A stretch of 64,000 nt of DNA, from the NCBI GenBank assembly GCA_003243445.1, contig QFQQ01000010.1, positions 62,001 through 126,000 of the forward strand, read 5' to 3'. Shown in pieces: positions 45,480 through 54,143 of the stretch (within the stretch, counting starts at the first letter, position 1; each line of letters opens with the position of its first letter). The translations under genes and the position numbers were made by a program. This DNA comes from Citrobacter freundii. Its GTDB lineage: Bacteria; Bacteroidota; Bacteroidia; Chitinophagales; Chitinophagaceae. The notes under the pieces are model-generated. The model had not been told where the DNA came from, did no database searches, and saw nothing but the letters and a program-made list of their open reading frames with translations.

Positions 45480-46688
45480 TCAAAACTTAGTAAACCCATT
45501 GATCGTTCCAGCGCTTACGCCAAACTCTTTCCGTACCGCTCCAGTCGCAACAGTATAAGAATATATTGCATTGCTGTTAGCCGCCGGCACGTTGAAATAG
45601 ATCTTATCACTACCATTCCATTGCGTCATGAACGAGCTGTTACCGTAAAACTTAGGGAGAGAAGAAGAAATATTACCACTGGAAGTTCTCGCTGCGAGGT
45701 CTATTTTATAATAGTTGCCCTTTGCCACTGTATTATAACTGGCATCCAGATCAAATGGATAACCACCTTCATCATATGCTACTGTAAATGTCAAACCGTT
45801 AAATGACCAGAGACCGAGGCATGACTTGCCCGTGGCCGCGTTCAGATCGAAAAAATATGATGCATCAAAGTCTGTTGTACCATTTTTAATACGTAGTATA
45901 CCGCTGGGTTTACCGCCGTTTGCGTATCCCATTACATAGATATCGCCCATTGCATCCTTAACAAAACAATTCGGCTGGAACGAAGCAGCAGATCCTCCAT
46001 TCCACATTTCGCTGCTCCTATTGTCTGATAAAAGTTTGCTTACAGTACCGGTGGTCTTATTTATGACGGCCACATATACATTATCATACAATGCATCTCC
46101 ATTTGCGTTTGTATAGGTAATGCCAAGAAAAAGATCATTCCCCCTGTCAACCATACCGAAATAATAATCTCCACCAACCGATTCAGGTTTATGCGTGGAA
46201 CTGAGATCAATCGTACTAACGATCTGCATGGTGGAAGGATTAAACTTCACCAGCTTGGGAACTCCGCCGTAGCCATTGCTGGCAGCATACGCTTCTGTCT
46301 CTGAAATAAAATGTACCGTACCAAATGTCCTTAATGACGGAATAGAAAACGATCCTGCTTCAGAAGGTTTGCCATTATCATCAAAACCAAACCTGCGCAG
46401 GGTTGCGGGCGCGCCAAATGTGCTGATATAAACATAGCTGCCATAGCGATACATTGCACCACTGCTAGGCAGTTCCTTTGCATTCGACGTCCCCACTCCA
46501 TCAGCAGGAAAATCATGTGTGCCGAACAAATAGGTGGTTTGATTTGGATATGTGCCGCCAGTTACGGTCAGCGCATAATTCGCTTTGGAAGGATCCTCCG
46601 GTGTATCCTTGTGATCGTCCGAACAGCCGGAAAATACTATTGTGGTCATTATCATAACGACACCATAAAACTTGAGTTTGCTTTTCAT
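45480..46688 (-). CDS. DUF4374 lipoprotein (XusB-like)
   Basis: 402 residues. The lipoprotein signal ends at IVFSGC. The rest is beta-rich with propeller-like repeats (YVYISTFGAPATLRRFGFD, YAASNGYGGVPKLVKFNPSTMQI, DIYVMGYANGGKPSGILRI, DKIYFNVPAANSNAIYSY), as in DUF4374 proteins. In Bacteroides the xenosiderophore-binding lipoprotein XusB has this type of domain and partners a TonB receptor; here a TonB receptor gene ends 12 nt upstream. Likely surface-exposed siderophore- or metal-complex-binding protein. Confidence 0.9.
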   Translation of the reverse strand: MKSKLKFYGVVMIMTTIVFSGCSDDHKDTPEDPSKANYALTVTGGTYPNQTTYLFGTHDFPADGVGTSNAKELPSSGAMYRYGSYVYISTFGAPATLRRFGFDDNGKPSEAGSFSIPSLRTFGTVHFISETEAYAASNGYGGVPKLVKFNPSTMQIVSTIDLSSTHKPESVGGDYYFGMVDRGNDLFLGITYTNANGDALYDNVYVAVINKTTGTVSKLLSDNRSSEMWNGGSAASFQPNCFVKDAMGDIYVMGYANGGKPSGILRIKNGTTDFDASYFFDLNAATGKSCLGLWSFNGLTFTVAYDEGGYPFDLDASYNTVAKGNYYKIDLAARTSSGNISSSLPKFYGNSSFMTQWNGSDKIYFNVPAANSNAIYSYTVATGAVRKEFGVSAGTINGFTKF

Positions 46689-46700
46689 GTTCTCTTTTTA

Positions 46701-48845
46701 TTATTTTTTTAATTGTTCCGTGATGTAATAACGAAGCTTGATGCTGAAAGCCCTCCCGGGTAGTTGCGCTTTAAAACTGTCATACGCTTTTCGATCCGTA
46801 AGATTATTGATCTCAAATGACAGTGATAACCCCTTTTGCGGTGAGGCAGCAGTTATACCCGCATAATGAAGCAATTGCTCCGGAATGCGATTCTTCATTT
46901 CTCTTGCACCATCCACTTCCCAGTACAAAAAATATTCGTGTGTGTAAGCAATATTGTACCATCCCTGTAAGGAGATCCCATCGCCTGAGACCTTCATGGT
47001 ATACCTTACGCCGCCATTGGCAAATAAATAAGGGATATTGGGCAGTCTTGCATTCTTATATCTTTCATTATTAATGCCTCCTCCATCTATAAATGACTGG
47101 TTGCGGAGATCCTGGAATGTGACATTTCCATTCATCGAAAGAAAGGAGAACGGCGAATAAACCATTACTGCTTCAATTCCTTTTACCCTTGCCTTCAGCA
47201 GGTTCTGATACATGGCTGAAGTAAGCGCCGGGCGGAGATAAATAATATCCTGCACATAGCGGTAAAAACCGCCTGCTTCAAGATTAAATACCGATGAATT
47301 GAAAACAATGTTCAGATTGATATTGTCGCTGATCTCAGGTTGTATATCCGGGTTAGGACGCACGATCATGAGATCGCCAAACATTTCATCCGCTTCCGGC
47401 AACCGGGCGGCATGTTCATAAGAGGTTTTCAGCAATACGCTTTCATTCAGACGATAGGCAAAGCCCGCATTATAAGAAATAGCCTGAACAGATTGCCTGC
47501 TGATCGTTTGTGTATTGAAGTTCAGCGTATACCCCTCTGATCTTGCCAACAGGTATTTTATGGCTGCCGTAAATTTCAATTGTCCGCTCATACGGCCTTC
47601 TATACCGAGGCCGGAAATATTTTTTATCAGCGATGATGGTGTGTCATAAAAGTCCACCCCTCCGTAATATCGCTTCGCGACAGTATCTCTCCCGGTGCGG
47701 TTATAATACTGAAATGTATTGCTGAGTACTATTTTCAAGTCATCAGTCGCCCTGTAAGCAGCCGATAATTTAGCATTGATCACATCGGTATGGATATATA
47801 GTTCATTGCCGGACGAAACGATTTCCCCACCAGTGAGCTTTCTATCGGTCACAGCACCGTACCAGTCGTAGACATTCTGTGATGTATCCCTGAATAATCC
47901 CGATACCTTATTGTACGATACATACGCCGATACGTCCGTATGTTTGAAAAGATTACGCTTGCTGTATCGAGCTATCGCGCTCCACAGCTGTTCCTGATAA
48001 ACTGCTTTTCCATAAGGTTGAGTCATCACGATATTGCTCTGCAGTTCACGGTGAAGCCCGGAGCTTACCAGAGAAATACCAGCAGCATCAGCCCAGGAAG
48101 TATTGATCCAGCCTGCTTCACCTCTGACAGAAAAATTTCTGAATGCATCATGAAAACGCGGCACTGTTACCGGATGCGGATTGCCGAAGTTGTCATACAC
48201 ATCCGCATCGATCTTATAATTGTTATCACTGTAAGCCGCTGCAGCCTGTATTCCCGCAAAAAAATGTTCACCAAAGAATTTCTTTCCACCAAAGTTCAGC
48301 TTATGCGTGTTGAAGGAACTGGCAGCATAAGACGCATTAATATAATCTTCCCGCTCACGGCGGGTAACAATATTGATAGCAGCTCCCAGGGCATCGCCGC
48401 CAAGATCAACTGGCAGAATTCCTTTATATACTTCGATCCGTTCCGTCTGTTCCAGTGGGATAATACTCAGCCCCTGCGTTTCGCCCAGATTATCCTGCGG
48501 CAACCCATCCACAAAATATTTTACCTGTTTTCCTGTGCTGCCATTGATAAAAAATTCAGCACCTGAACCATAGCCTGCAGCCTGCCGAACTTTGATGCCT
48601 GATGTCTGACGAAGCAGATCCAGACCTGTGAAGTTTGTATTGTAAAACGGCCGGCTGTCCACCACGGACACATTTACAGGTTGCTGCTTCAACTGTTTGC
48701 TGCTAACGGCAGCCGAGACAGTAACGCCTGCCATGCTCTTGGCAGAATCTGCTGTTGGTTTTATGGCACTGGTATCCGCTTGCGCGATTGCGAAGACTGG
48801 TAAGATGCCGATGAATATACTGAACGGTAATCTCATTGTTATCAT
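46701..48845 (-). CDS. TonB-dependent receptor (XusA-like)
   Basis: 714 residues from the ATG at 48845 (MITMRLPF; the ATG at 48836 is equally possible). A signal ends near VFAIAQA, then a plug starting directly at MAGVTVSAAVSS without a carboxypeptidase-like extension (unlike the SusC proteins): LLRQTSGIKVRQAAGYG, FVDGLPQD, IEVYKGILPVDLGGDALGAAINI. The barrel ends ...IKLRYYITEQ. The size and plug style are those of siderophore/metal receptors. It begins 41 nt after the ABC ATPase and is followed by the DUF4374 lipoprotein. Confidence 0.93.
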   Translation of the reverse strand: MITMRLPFSIFIGILPVFAIAQADTSAIKPTADSAKSMAGVTVSAAVSSKQLKQQPVNVSVVDSRPFYNTNFTGLDLLRQTSGIKVRQAAGYGSGAEFFINGSTGKQVKYFVDGLPQDNLGETQGLSIIPLEQTERIEVYKGILPVDLGGDALGAAINIVTRREREDYINASYAASSFNTHKLNFGGKKFFGEHFFAGIQAAAAYSDNNYKIDADVYDNFGNPHPVTVPRFHDAFRNFSVRGEAGWINTSWADAAGISLVSSGLHRELQSNIVMTQPYGKAVYQEQLWSAIARYSKRNLFKHTDVSAYVSYNKVSGLFRDTSQNVYDWYGAVTDRKLTGGEIVSSGNELYIHTDVINAKLSAAYRATDDLKIVLSNTFQYYNRTGRDTVAKRYYGGVDFYDTPSSLIKNISGLGIEGRMSGQLKFTAAIKYLLARSEGYTLNFNTQTISRQSVQAISYNAGFAYRLNESVLLKTSYEHAARLPEADEMFGDLMIVRPNPDIQPEISDNINLNIVFNSSVFNLEAGGFYRYVQDIIYLRPALTSAMYQNLLKARVKGIEAVMVYSPFSFLSMNGNVTFQDLRNQSFIDGGGINNERYKNARLPNIPYLFANGGVRYTMKVSGDGISLQGWYNIAYTHEYFLYWEVDGAREMKNRIPEQLLHYAGITAASPQKGLSLSFEINNLTDRKAYDSFKAQLPGRAFSIKLRYYITEQLKK

Positions 48846-48886
48846 TTCGTTTACCGGTTGGCCGGTTAACATCCTCACTGATTTTT

Positions 48887-49591
48887 TTATATCGTTTCCA
48901 GGTAAAGTTGTTGCAGTTCGTTTGCCGAGATCTCCGATGTTGCCAATACATGAACCAGCTTTCCCCGTTTCATGATGCCAATCCTTGTTCCCACATTCAC
49001 TGCGTTGAAAATATCATGCGTGGCCATGAAGATGGATTTACCCTCGGCGGCAAGGTCTTTACAGATCTGCGTGAATTCTGCTGTTGCCTTTGGATCCAGA
49101 CCGCTTGTCGGCTCATCCATCAGTATCACATCCGCATTCTTCGCAAGAGCGATGGCTATACCGACCTTCTGCCTCATTCCTTTGGAGAAAGTGCCCAGCC
49201 GCTTATCATGCGCTTCCTGCTGTAAGCCGGCCTTTGTCAGAAACCCTTTCAGTAGATCGCCGGAGTACTTAAAGCCTGCCAGCCGGCTAAAGAAATCAAG
49301 ATTCTCTTTCCCGGTAAGATTCCCATAAAGCTGCACCACTTCGGGGATGTATGCCACATGTTTTTTTGTACCCAGATCACCACTCTTCACTTCAATTCCC
49401 CTGATCACTGCCTTCCCGGATGTCGGTTGAATAAACCCGAGAAATAAATTGATAGTGGTGGTTTTGCCAGCTCCGTTTTGACCGAGAAGGCAAAATATTT
49501 CACCCGGACCAATGGCGAGGTTCAGGTTGTCCAACGCGATTGTGCCGTTATAGCTCCTGGTAAGCTGCACCGCTTCCATTGCATGTTCCAT
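48887..49591 (-). CDS. ABC transporter ATP-binding protein
   Basis: 234 residues. Walker A LGQNGAGKTTT, Q-loop region VVQLYGNLTGKENL, signature FSKGMRQKVGIA, Walker B VILMDEPTSGLDPKA, and H-loop MATHD. It resembles the CcmA/NosF-type ATPases that pair with ABC-2/DUF3526 permeases. First gene of the run ATPase - TonB receptor - DUF4374 - permease - permease, so the ATPase is separated from its permeases by two outer-membrane genes. Cytoplasmic. Confidence 0.95.
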   Translation of the reverse strand: MEHAMEAVQLTRSYNGTIALDNLNLAIGPGEIFCLLGQNGAGKTTTINLFLGFIQPTSGKAVIRGIEVKSGDLGTKKHVAYIPEVVQLYGNLTGKENLDFFSRLAGFKYSGDLLKGFLTKAGLQQEAHDKRLGTFSKGMRQKVGIAIALAKNADVILMDEPTSGLDPKATAEFTQICKDLAAEGKSIFMATHDIFNAVNVGTRIGIMKRGKLVHVLATSEISANELQQLYLETI

Positions 49592-49723
49592 GATGCTGGT
49601 TTTTATTTTTACTTATTTGATTAATTGACCAATGGTAAAGTCCCGGCTATTGTTATTAAATGCTGAAAAGTTCATGCGTTTATAGACCCTGTTAATTACT
49701 ATACTATGGAGCAGAACGATCTT

Positions 49724-52108
49724 CTACAACCTATCCTGTTCCTCCGTTCGCTTACTGCTTGCCTTGATCAGATCACTGCCGATATGATAATGCAGCGTGA
49801 TGCCGATCCTTCTGGAATCGGGCTTATCCCGGTAATAATAATCCGTCACGCCACTTTGTGAAAATCCCCTGAACCGGTTCGTGTTGAAAACATCACTGAC
49901 TGTTACTTGCGCATCAAAACGTCCGGGAATAAAGACCTTCTTCACTCCAAGATCCCCATAACAGATCGCCGCAGTTTTATAAATACCCCGAAGACCCGGT
50001 GAATAATACTGTAAAGACGCATTCATTTTGATCCCCGCAGGCAGATTGAATCGCTGCTGCACTGCTACTGTAACAAACCACCGTGACAGTGTTCGTTCAC
50101 CATTGAGCTTTGGAACAGGATAAGACATGCAGGCGAGATCCGGAGAGAGTTGTGCTTCCCAGAATGGGAACAAACGGAAAGGCAAGGCCGCGATCAGGTC
50201 CAGCCTTTGCATGGTGCCAAGGTTGGCTGACTGGCTTTTCACGGCTTCACCATCCATTGTCAGGCTACGGCTGATAAAATGGTTGCTGATGTTATAGCTT
50301 GCCGTCAGGATATACTTATGCCGGATAGTGTATGCAGCCGAAAATACCCAGCCAGGTTCCGGCACCAGCGCCGGATTACCGGAATAATAAAAATATTGAT
50401 CGACATACCACCGGATGGGATTGAGGTCTGCATAAGAAGGACGGTTGATCCGCCGGCTCATGGAGATATCTATCTTGTCGCTCTCTCCTATAGCACGAGC
50501 AATGGACAGCGAAGGAAACAGCTGCTTGTATTCCCAATGATTATTTACATCCTGCCTTACTGTATAGCCATCCGCCCTGGTATATTCAAACCGCAGACCA
50601 GCCTCGATACTTGTAGTGTTCCATTTAGCGGATACCAGCACGTATGCGGCAGCAATCCGTTCTTTATAATTGAAATGATTGGAGATCTCATCTGCGGAAA
50701 CGAAGGTTCCGCCCTTCAGCGAATCGAAGTGATAAGGATTATCATTTTCCACTTCGGCATACTTCAATCCCGCTTTTACAGGATGTCTTTTAATCCGGAG
50801 ACTTGCATCCGCATTGGCCGATCTGATCCTGATAAAACCCGGCTGGTGGATCCGCAACACTTCCCTGTTCAGCAGCGTTTCAGCCGGATCATAGGTATCG
50901 GTCTGCAATAATCCGTCTGAATAATTACGATAGTTTATATAGTGAGCCTCTGCGGTGATACTTCTTCCGGCGGAATCTATATCGTACCGGTAACCCACAT
51001 TCAAGGCATCATAGAAATACGGTTCGATATTATTGTAAAGTGATCTGGTGGATCCTGTCTTATTGCCAGTTGCGTCCTGCTCACGTATCACCGCTGTCTT
51101 TACATTTTTCCAGTCATCCTTATAGCCAAGGTAATCCATGTTCAGCCGGTGCTTGAGCGATAGCTGCCATTCGGCGCCCGCGCTCCAGGTATAATAACTG
51201 GTGCGGATCTCCGACTGACTTGATCGTTGCAGGCTTTTCACCTGCCCGTTATCATTAACGTTATTACCACTCCAGCTGCTCAGGTACTGATCCGGTTTTT
51301 TATAATCAAGTGATCCGAATAAACTCATCGTTTTGGTTCGGATACTTCCGGAAACATTCGCATTCGGCATCCAGTAATAGCCTTTGGATATGCCCGAGCG
51401 GAAATCCACCGCATACCCTTTTTTGAGATTCTTTTTGAGAATGATATTGATAACACCAGCATTGCCGGCGGCATCATATTGTGCGGATGGCGTAGTGTTA
51501 AGTTCGATCTTATTGATATCTTCCGCGCTGATACCCTTCAGAAATGTGGTCAGTTGCGCACCGGACAAATAGGTCATCTTTTCATTCACCAATACATTCA
51601 CGCCTGAAGATCCGCGCAACGTGATCGCATCATCCTGATCAATTGAAACGCCCGGCATCTTTTTCAAAAGATCAAAAGCAGTGAGACCCGAAGTAGTTGT
51701 CAGCTTCTGTATATTGAAGACGATCTTTCCCTGTTGCACTTCAACAGGCGGCATGGTTGATTTAACGGTCACCACTTCCATGGCTCTGGCCGTATCCGCC
51801 AGGATCATTACCGGCAGCAGTTGATAGCCCGTATCTTTTACAGTAAAGGAAGAAATAAACCCAGGCTTATGGCCTGTTCTGGTAGCGGTCAATTGATATA
51901 CCCCTTTGCTGATATTCCTGAATGAAAAATTGCCGGAAGTATCAGTAATGGCAAACAACTGCCGCGTGCTGTCCCCTTGTAGCCTGAGCATGACAGAGAC
52001 CGATGGCAATGCATCGAATCGCTGACCGACAATTTTTCCCGACAATAGGTTCTGCCCCATGGCAACAGGGCCTGAAAATAATACAAGCAGTAGTATAGAT
52101 AAACGCAT
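49724..52108 (-). CDS. TonB-receptor-like outer-membrane beta-barrel protein
   Basis: 794 residues from the ATG at 52108 (MRLSILLLVLF); the longer frame to 52273 adds non-signal sequence. The signal ends near VAMGQN. A carboxypeptidase-regulatory-like domain (LLSGKIVGQRFDALPSVSV) is followed by a plug (LTAFDLLKKMPGVSIDQDDAITLRGSSGVNVLVNEK, INKIELNTTPSAQYDAAGNAGVINI) and a long barrel of the OMP_b-brl_3 kind. Such proteins lack a clear TonB box and their cargo is usually unknown. Downstream of a small His/Cys protein on the same strand, suggesting metal transport. Confidence 0.92.
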   Translation of the reverse strand: MRLSILLLVLFSGPVAMGQNLLSGKIVGQRFDALPSVSVMLRLQGDSTRQLFAITDTSGNFSFRNISKGVYQLTATRTGHKPGFISSFTVKDTGYQLLPVMILADTARAMEVVTVKSTMPPVEVQQGKIVFNIQKLTTTSGLTAFDLLKKMPGVSIDQDDAITLRGSSGVNVLVNEKMTYLSGAQLTTFLKGISAEDINKIELNTTPSAQYDAAGNAGVINIILKKNLKKGYAVDFRSGISKGYYWMPNANVSGSIRTKTMSLFGSLDYKKPDQYLSSWSGNNVNDNGQVKSLQRSSQSEIRTSYYTWSAGAEWQLSLKHRLNMDYLGYKDDWKNVKTAVIREQDATGNKTGSTRSLYNNIEPYFYDALNVGYRYDIDSAGRSITAEAHYINYRNYSDGLLQTDTYDPAETLLNREVLRIHQPGFIRIRSANADASLRIKRHPVKAGLKYAEVENDNPYHFDSLKGGTFVSADEISNHFNYKERIAAAYVLVSAKWNTTSIEAGLRFEYTRADGYTVRQDVNNHWEYKQLFPSLSIARAIGESDKIDISMSRRINRPSYADLNPIRWYVDQYFYYSGNPALVPEPGWVFSAAYTIRHKYILTASYNISNHFISRSLTMDGEAVKSQSANLGTMQRLDLIAALPFRLFPFWEAQLSPDLACMSYPVPKLNGERTLSRWFVTVAVQQRFNLPAGIKMNASLQYYSPGLRGIYKTAAICYGDLGVKKVFIPGRFDAQVTVSDVFNTNRFRGFSQSGVTDYYYRDKPDSRRIGITLHYHIGSDLIKASSKRTEEQDRL

Positions 52109-52347
52109 CAAAGTGGCTTTATAAACCTGATACAATAGAAATGTGCAGTAAATGACAAAACCTGTCAGGGCTGAAATGACCGGGAAAATTGATGCATAGA
52201 CAATCACCACCCAACAATGAATGAATGATTGATTGATTGTTTCACCAGTAATGCAGCAATCGCTCAACAGCATTATTGCAGATGATACCGCGTTACCGCG
52301 TCATCGCGATCGGTGCGGTAGTAATTCCAGATGTCAGCTCCCAACGC

Positions 52348-52761
52348 TCATAAGGCCGTTACGGGAGGACTTTTGTTGGAGAAAAGAAAATGTGAGACCT
52401 GTAGAAGAGGCTCTTTACGTGCAGGAACAAGTGAGATGAATGTGAACGACGGACGGATATCCGGTTTACATTCATTCCAGGTGTAGGCAGTATAATGATG
52501 AGAACAGATGGAACATTTATCTGTTGCAATACCAGCTTTTGAAATAACAATGCCATCAGCACGATCCTGTTTTATGACATGTGCTTTTCCAGCCCGTGTT
52601 ATCATTTCAGGAATAGAATGCCTGTGCCAAAGCTGTACCGGTGTTGCAACAAACATATAAAGCAGCAGTAAAACCGCCGCTACACGCTGTTGATATGGAG
52701 AATGCCTTCTCAAAAAAAAAATGCAATATTGTTGCAAAATAAGGATTTTAGATTTAGCCAA
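52348..52761 (-). CDS. Small membrane-anchored His/Cys protein (DUF2946-like layout), copy 1
   Basis: 137 residues if the ATG at 52761 is used. One hydrophobic segment (AAVLLLLYMFVATPVQ) precedes LWHRHS and a CSICSHHYT cluster, and the tail ends NKSPPVTAL. The layout (signal/TM, His motif, CxxC, PP near the end) matches the divergent gene at 52888 and DUF2946-type proteins found near metal receptors. The 15-bp site 52722-52736 falls on codons 9-13; a TTG at 52713 would start the protein MRRHSP, like the MRRNVH of its neighbour, and leave the site upstream. Start therefore uncertain. Probably a periplasmic metal-binding protein. Confidence 0.7.
   Translation of the reverse strand: MAKSKILILQQYCIFFLRRHSPYQQRVAAVLLLLYMFVATPVQLWHRHSIPEMITRAGKAHVIKQDRADGIVISKAGIATDKCSICSHHYTAYTWNECKPDIRPSFTFISLVPARKEPLLQVSHFLFSNKSPPVTAL
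52722..52736. promoter_or_regulatory. Metalloregulator-like site, copy 1
   Basis: TGCAATATTGTTGCA, an imperfect inverted repeat (TGCAA...TTGCA arms). The identical 15-mer occurs at 52846-52860. It lies at or inside the 5' end of the minus-strand small His/Cys gene. Fur/Zur-family sites have this size and AT-rich palindromic form; the regulator is not in the window. Confidence 0.6.
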
Positions 52762-52845
52762 AAAGAAAATGTAGATAATAAGCTTTTTGGCTGGTTATAA
52801 CATTTCAAGCCCACAGATCACTAAAACTTAACATCTCTTCATTTT

Positions 52846-52860
52846 TGCAATATTGTTGCA
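52846..52860. promoter_or_regulatory. Metalloregulator-like site, copy 2, over the -33 region
   Basis: TGCAATATTGTTGCA, identical to copy 1 and 124 bp away. A TATATTTG box at 52877-52884 matches the Bacteroidota -7 consensus TAnnTTTG. The GTTG at 52855-52858 is 18 nt upstream and can serve as -33, so the site overlaps the promoter as expected for a repressor operator of the gene at 52888. Confidence 0.65.
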
Positions 52861-52876
52861 TTTTATAAATTCACCC

Positions 52877-52884
52877 TATATTTG
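52877..52884 (+). promoter_or_regulatory. Bacteroidota -7 box TATATTTG
   Basis: It fits TAnnTTTG exactly. It ends only three bases before the ATG at 52888, so transcription would begin at or very near the start codon, giving a leaderless or nearly leaderless mRNA. Confidence 0.6.
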
Positions 52885-52887
52885 CCC

Positions 52888-53232
52888 ATGCGCCGGAATG
52901 TTCATCCAAAAATTCGCAGAGCGGCCTCCTGTTTTTTCCTCCTGCTAATGGTCGTCCTGCAGGCGGGTAAGTTGTTCCATGCTTCCCAACATAAGACACA
53001 TGAACGTTCCGACGCAAATTCCTCATCCGCAGAAAAACATAACGTTGCCCATTTCACGCAAACAATCTGCAGCGCCTGCGAATTTGAATGCTGCCGGGAA
53101 GCTTTACCAGAAAATGCAATTGTCTTTGGGGGCGTCGTAACACACGCAGCAACCCGGGTGATTCCGCGCGTTGCTTCTTTAGTCACTCCTCTTTACACTC
53201 ATGCAGACTGGCGCGGACCTCCGTCCTGCTAA
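52888..53232 (+). CDS. Small membrane-anchored His/Cys protein (DUF2946-like layout), copy 2
   Basis: 114 residues from the ATG at 52888; a TTG two codons upstream overlaps the -7 box and is unlikely. Hydrophobic segment SCFFLLLMVVLQAG, then KLFHASQHKTHE (His-rich), then CSACEFECC, and the tail WRGPPSC. Same layout as the divergent minus-strand gene at 52348-52761, so probably a diverged duplicate. A periplasmic zinc- or copper-binding role is inferred from the His/Cys content and the CobW neighbour. Confidence 0.75.
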   Translation: MRRNVHPKIRRAASCFFLLLMVVLQAGKLFHASQHKTHERSDANSSSAEKHNVAHFTQTICSACEFECCREALPENAIVFGGVVTHAATRVIPRVASLVTPLYTHADWRGPPSC

Positions 53233-53318
53233 GCCTGCAATCCCTGCAACATCATGCTGGTACTACCTGGCAGCGGTGACGCATCATTCTTTTATAAATC
53301 TTTAGTAAACGATTTTTG

Positions 53319-54116
53319 ATGAAGAAAGCATATTTCTTTCTGTCATTGTTGTTCCTGCTATCATGCAGCGTGCAGCAAAAGACTTCCGCATATATCCGCA
53401 ATCATGCATCCCTGGCAGATAGCCTGCTGGCCACGGCGCTCGATAATGAAGCGCTTTACTCCGTGCTTGATACGATCAAACCGATCAGCAGCATTCTGTC
53501 TCTACGCTATAAGGTCAACACAGATAGCCTGGCAAGACCTGGAACATCAGAACGGATCGATACTGTGGTTTTATACCAGCAGTTATGTCGTGCATTAAGC
53601 AATGATCACGTGACATTCGTAGCAGTTCCATTTCGGGATCTCTTTAAAGGTGAAAAGACCATTGAGATATATGCGGTGAATCTCTTAAAGCTCAAAAGCA
53701 AGGTCAGGGAGTACAGTTCGTTTTTCACCCTATTTGGTATCACGCCTGAAAGCGATCCGGCCCAGGTGATCACTATCATTGAGAATGCCGCCAAATATGA
53801 ACGCTGGCGGGGATACGGGTACCTGTTCGGATACCCGGATTACGCAGTGGATTTTTTTGTAGACGCTGGTAAAAGCCAGGACTCCACCAGCAAATTCGTA
53901 ACGCGTGATTTCTTTCAGATCCCCGTATACGCAGCCGCGGAAGGGCACTTTACGTATGCTATACCCAAAGGTCATCAGCCCGGACCAGCCGACTCAACGC
54001 TCTATCATCAGGCAGTGCAGACGCTGGATAGATACAGTGAAATGCGCAGCAAGTATGTATCAGCACGGGGGATGAGAGCGCTTGCGTTGTGGAAGGACTG
54101 GCAAAACAAACAATAA
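53319..54116 (+). CDS. Hypothetical lipoprotein of the CobW locus
   Basis: 265 residues from the ATG at 53319. The lipoprotein signal ends at FLLSC. The body is mixed alpha/beta with no recognised motif: VLDTIKPISSILSLRYKVNTDSL, FFTLFGITPESDPAQVITIIENA, RWRGYGYLFGYPDYAVDFFVDAG. It lies 27 nt upstream of the CobW gene and about 85 nt after the small His/Cys gene, on the same strand, so likely one transcription unit. Function unknown; outer-membrane or periplasmic by its signal. Confidence 0.85.
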   Translation: MKKAYFFLSLLFLLSCSVQQKTSAYIRNHASLADSLLATALDNEALYSVLDTIKPISSILSLRYKVNTDSLARPGTSERIDTVVLYQQLCRALSNDHVTFVAVPFRDLFKGEKTIEIYAVNLLKLKSKVREYSSFFTLFGITPESDPAQVITIIENAAKYERWRGYGYLFGYPDYAVDFFVDAGKSQDSTSKFVTRDFFQIPVYAAAEGHFTYAIPKGHQPGPADSTLYHQAVQTLDRYSEMRSKYVSARGMRALALWKDWQNKQ

Positions 54117-54143
54117 TGAAATAAACTAAAAGAACAGAAGAAC

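Noticed and set aside
47940..48566. 208-codon open frame, plus strand
   Set aside because: Antisense shadow of the TonB receptor.
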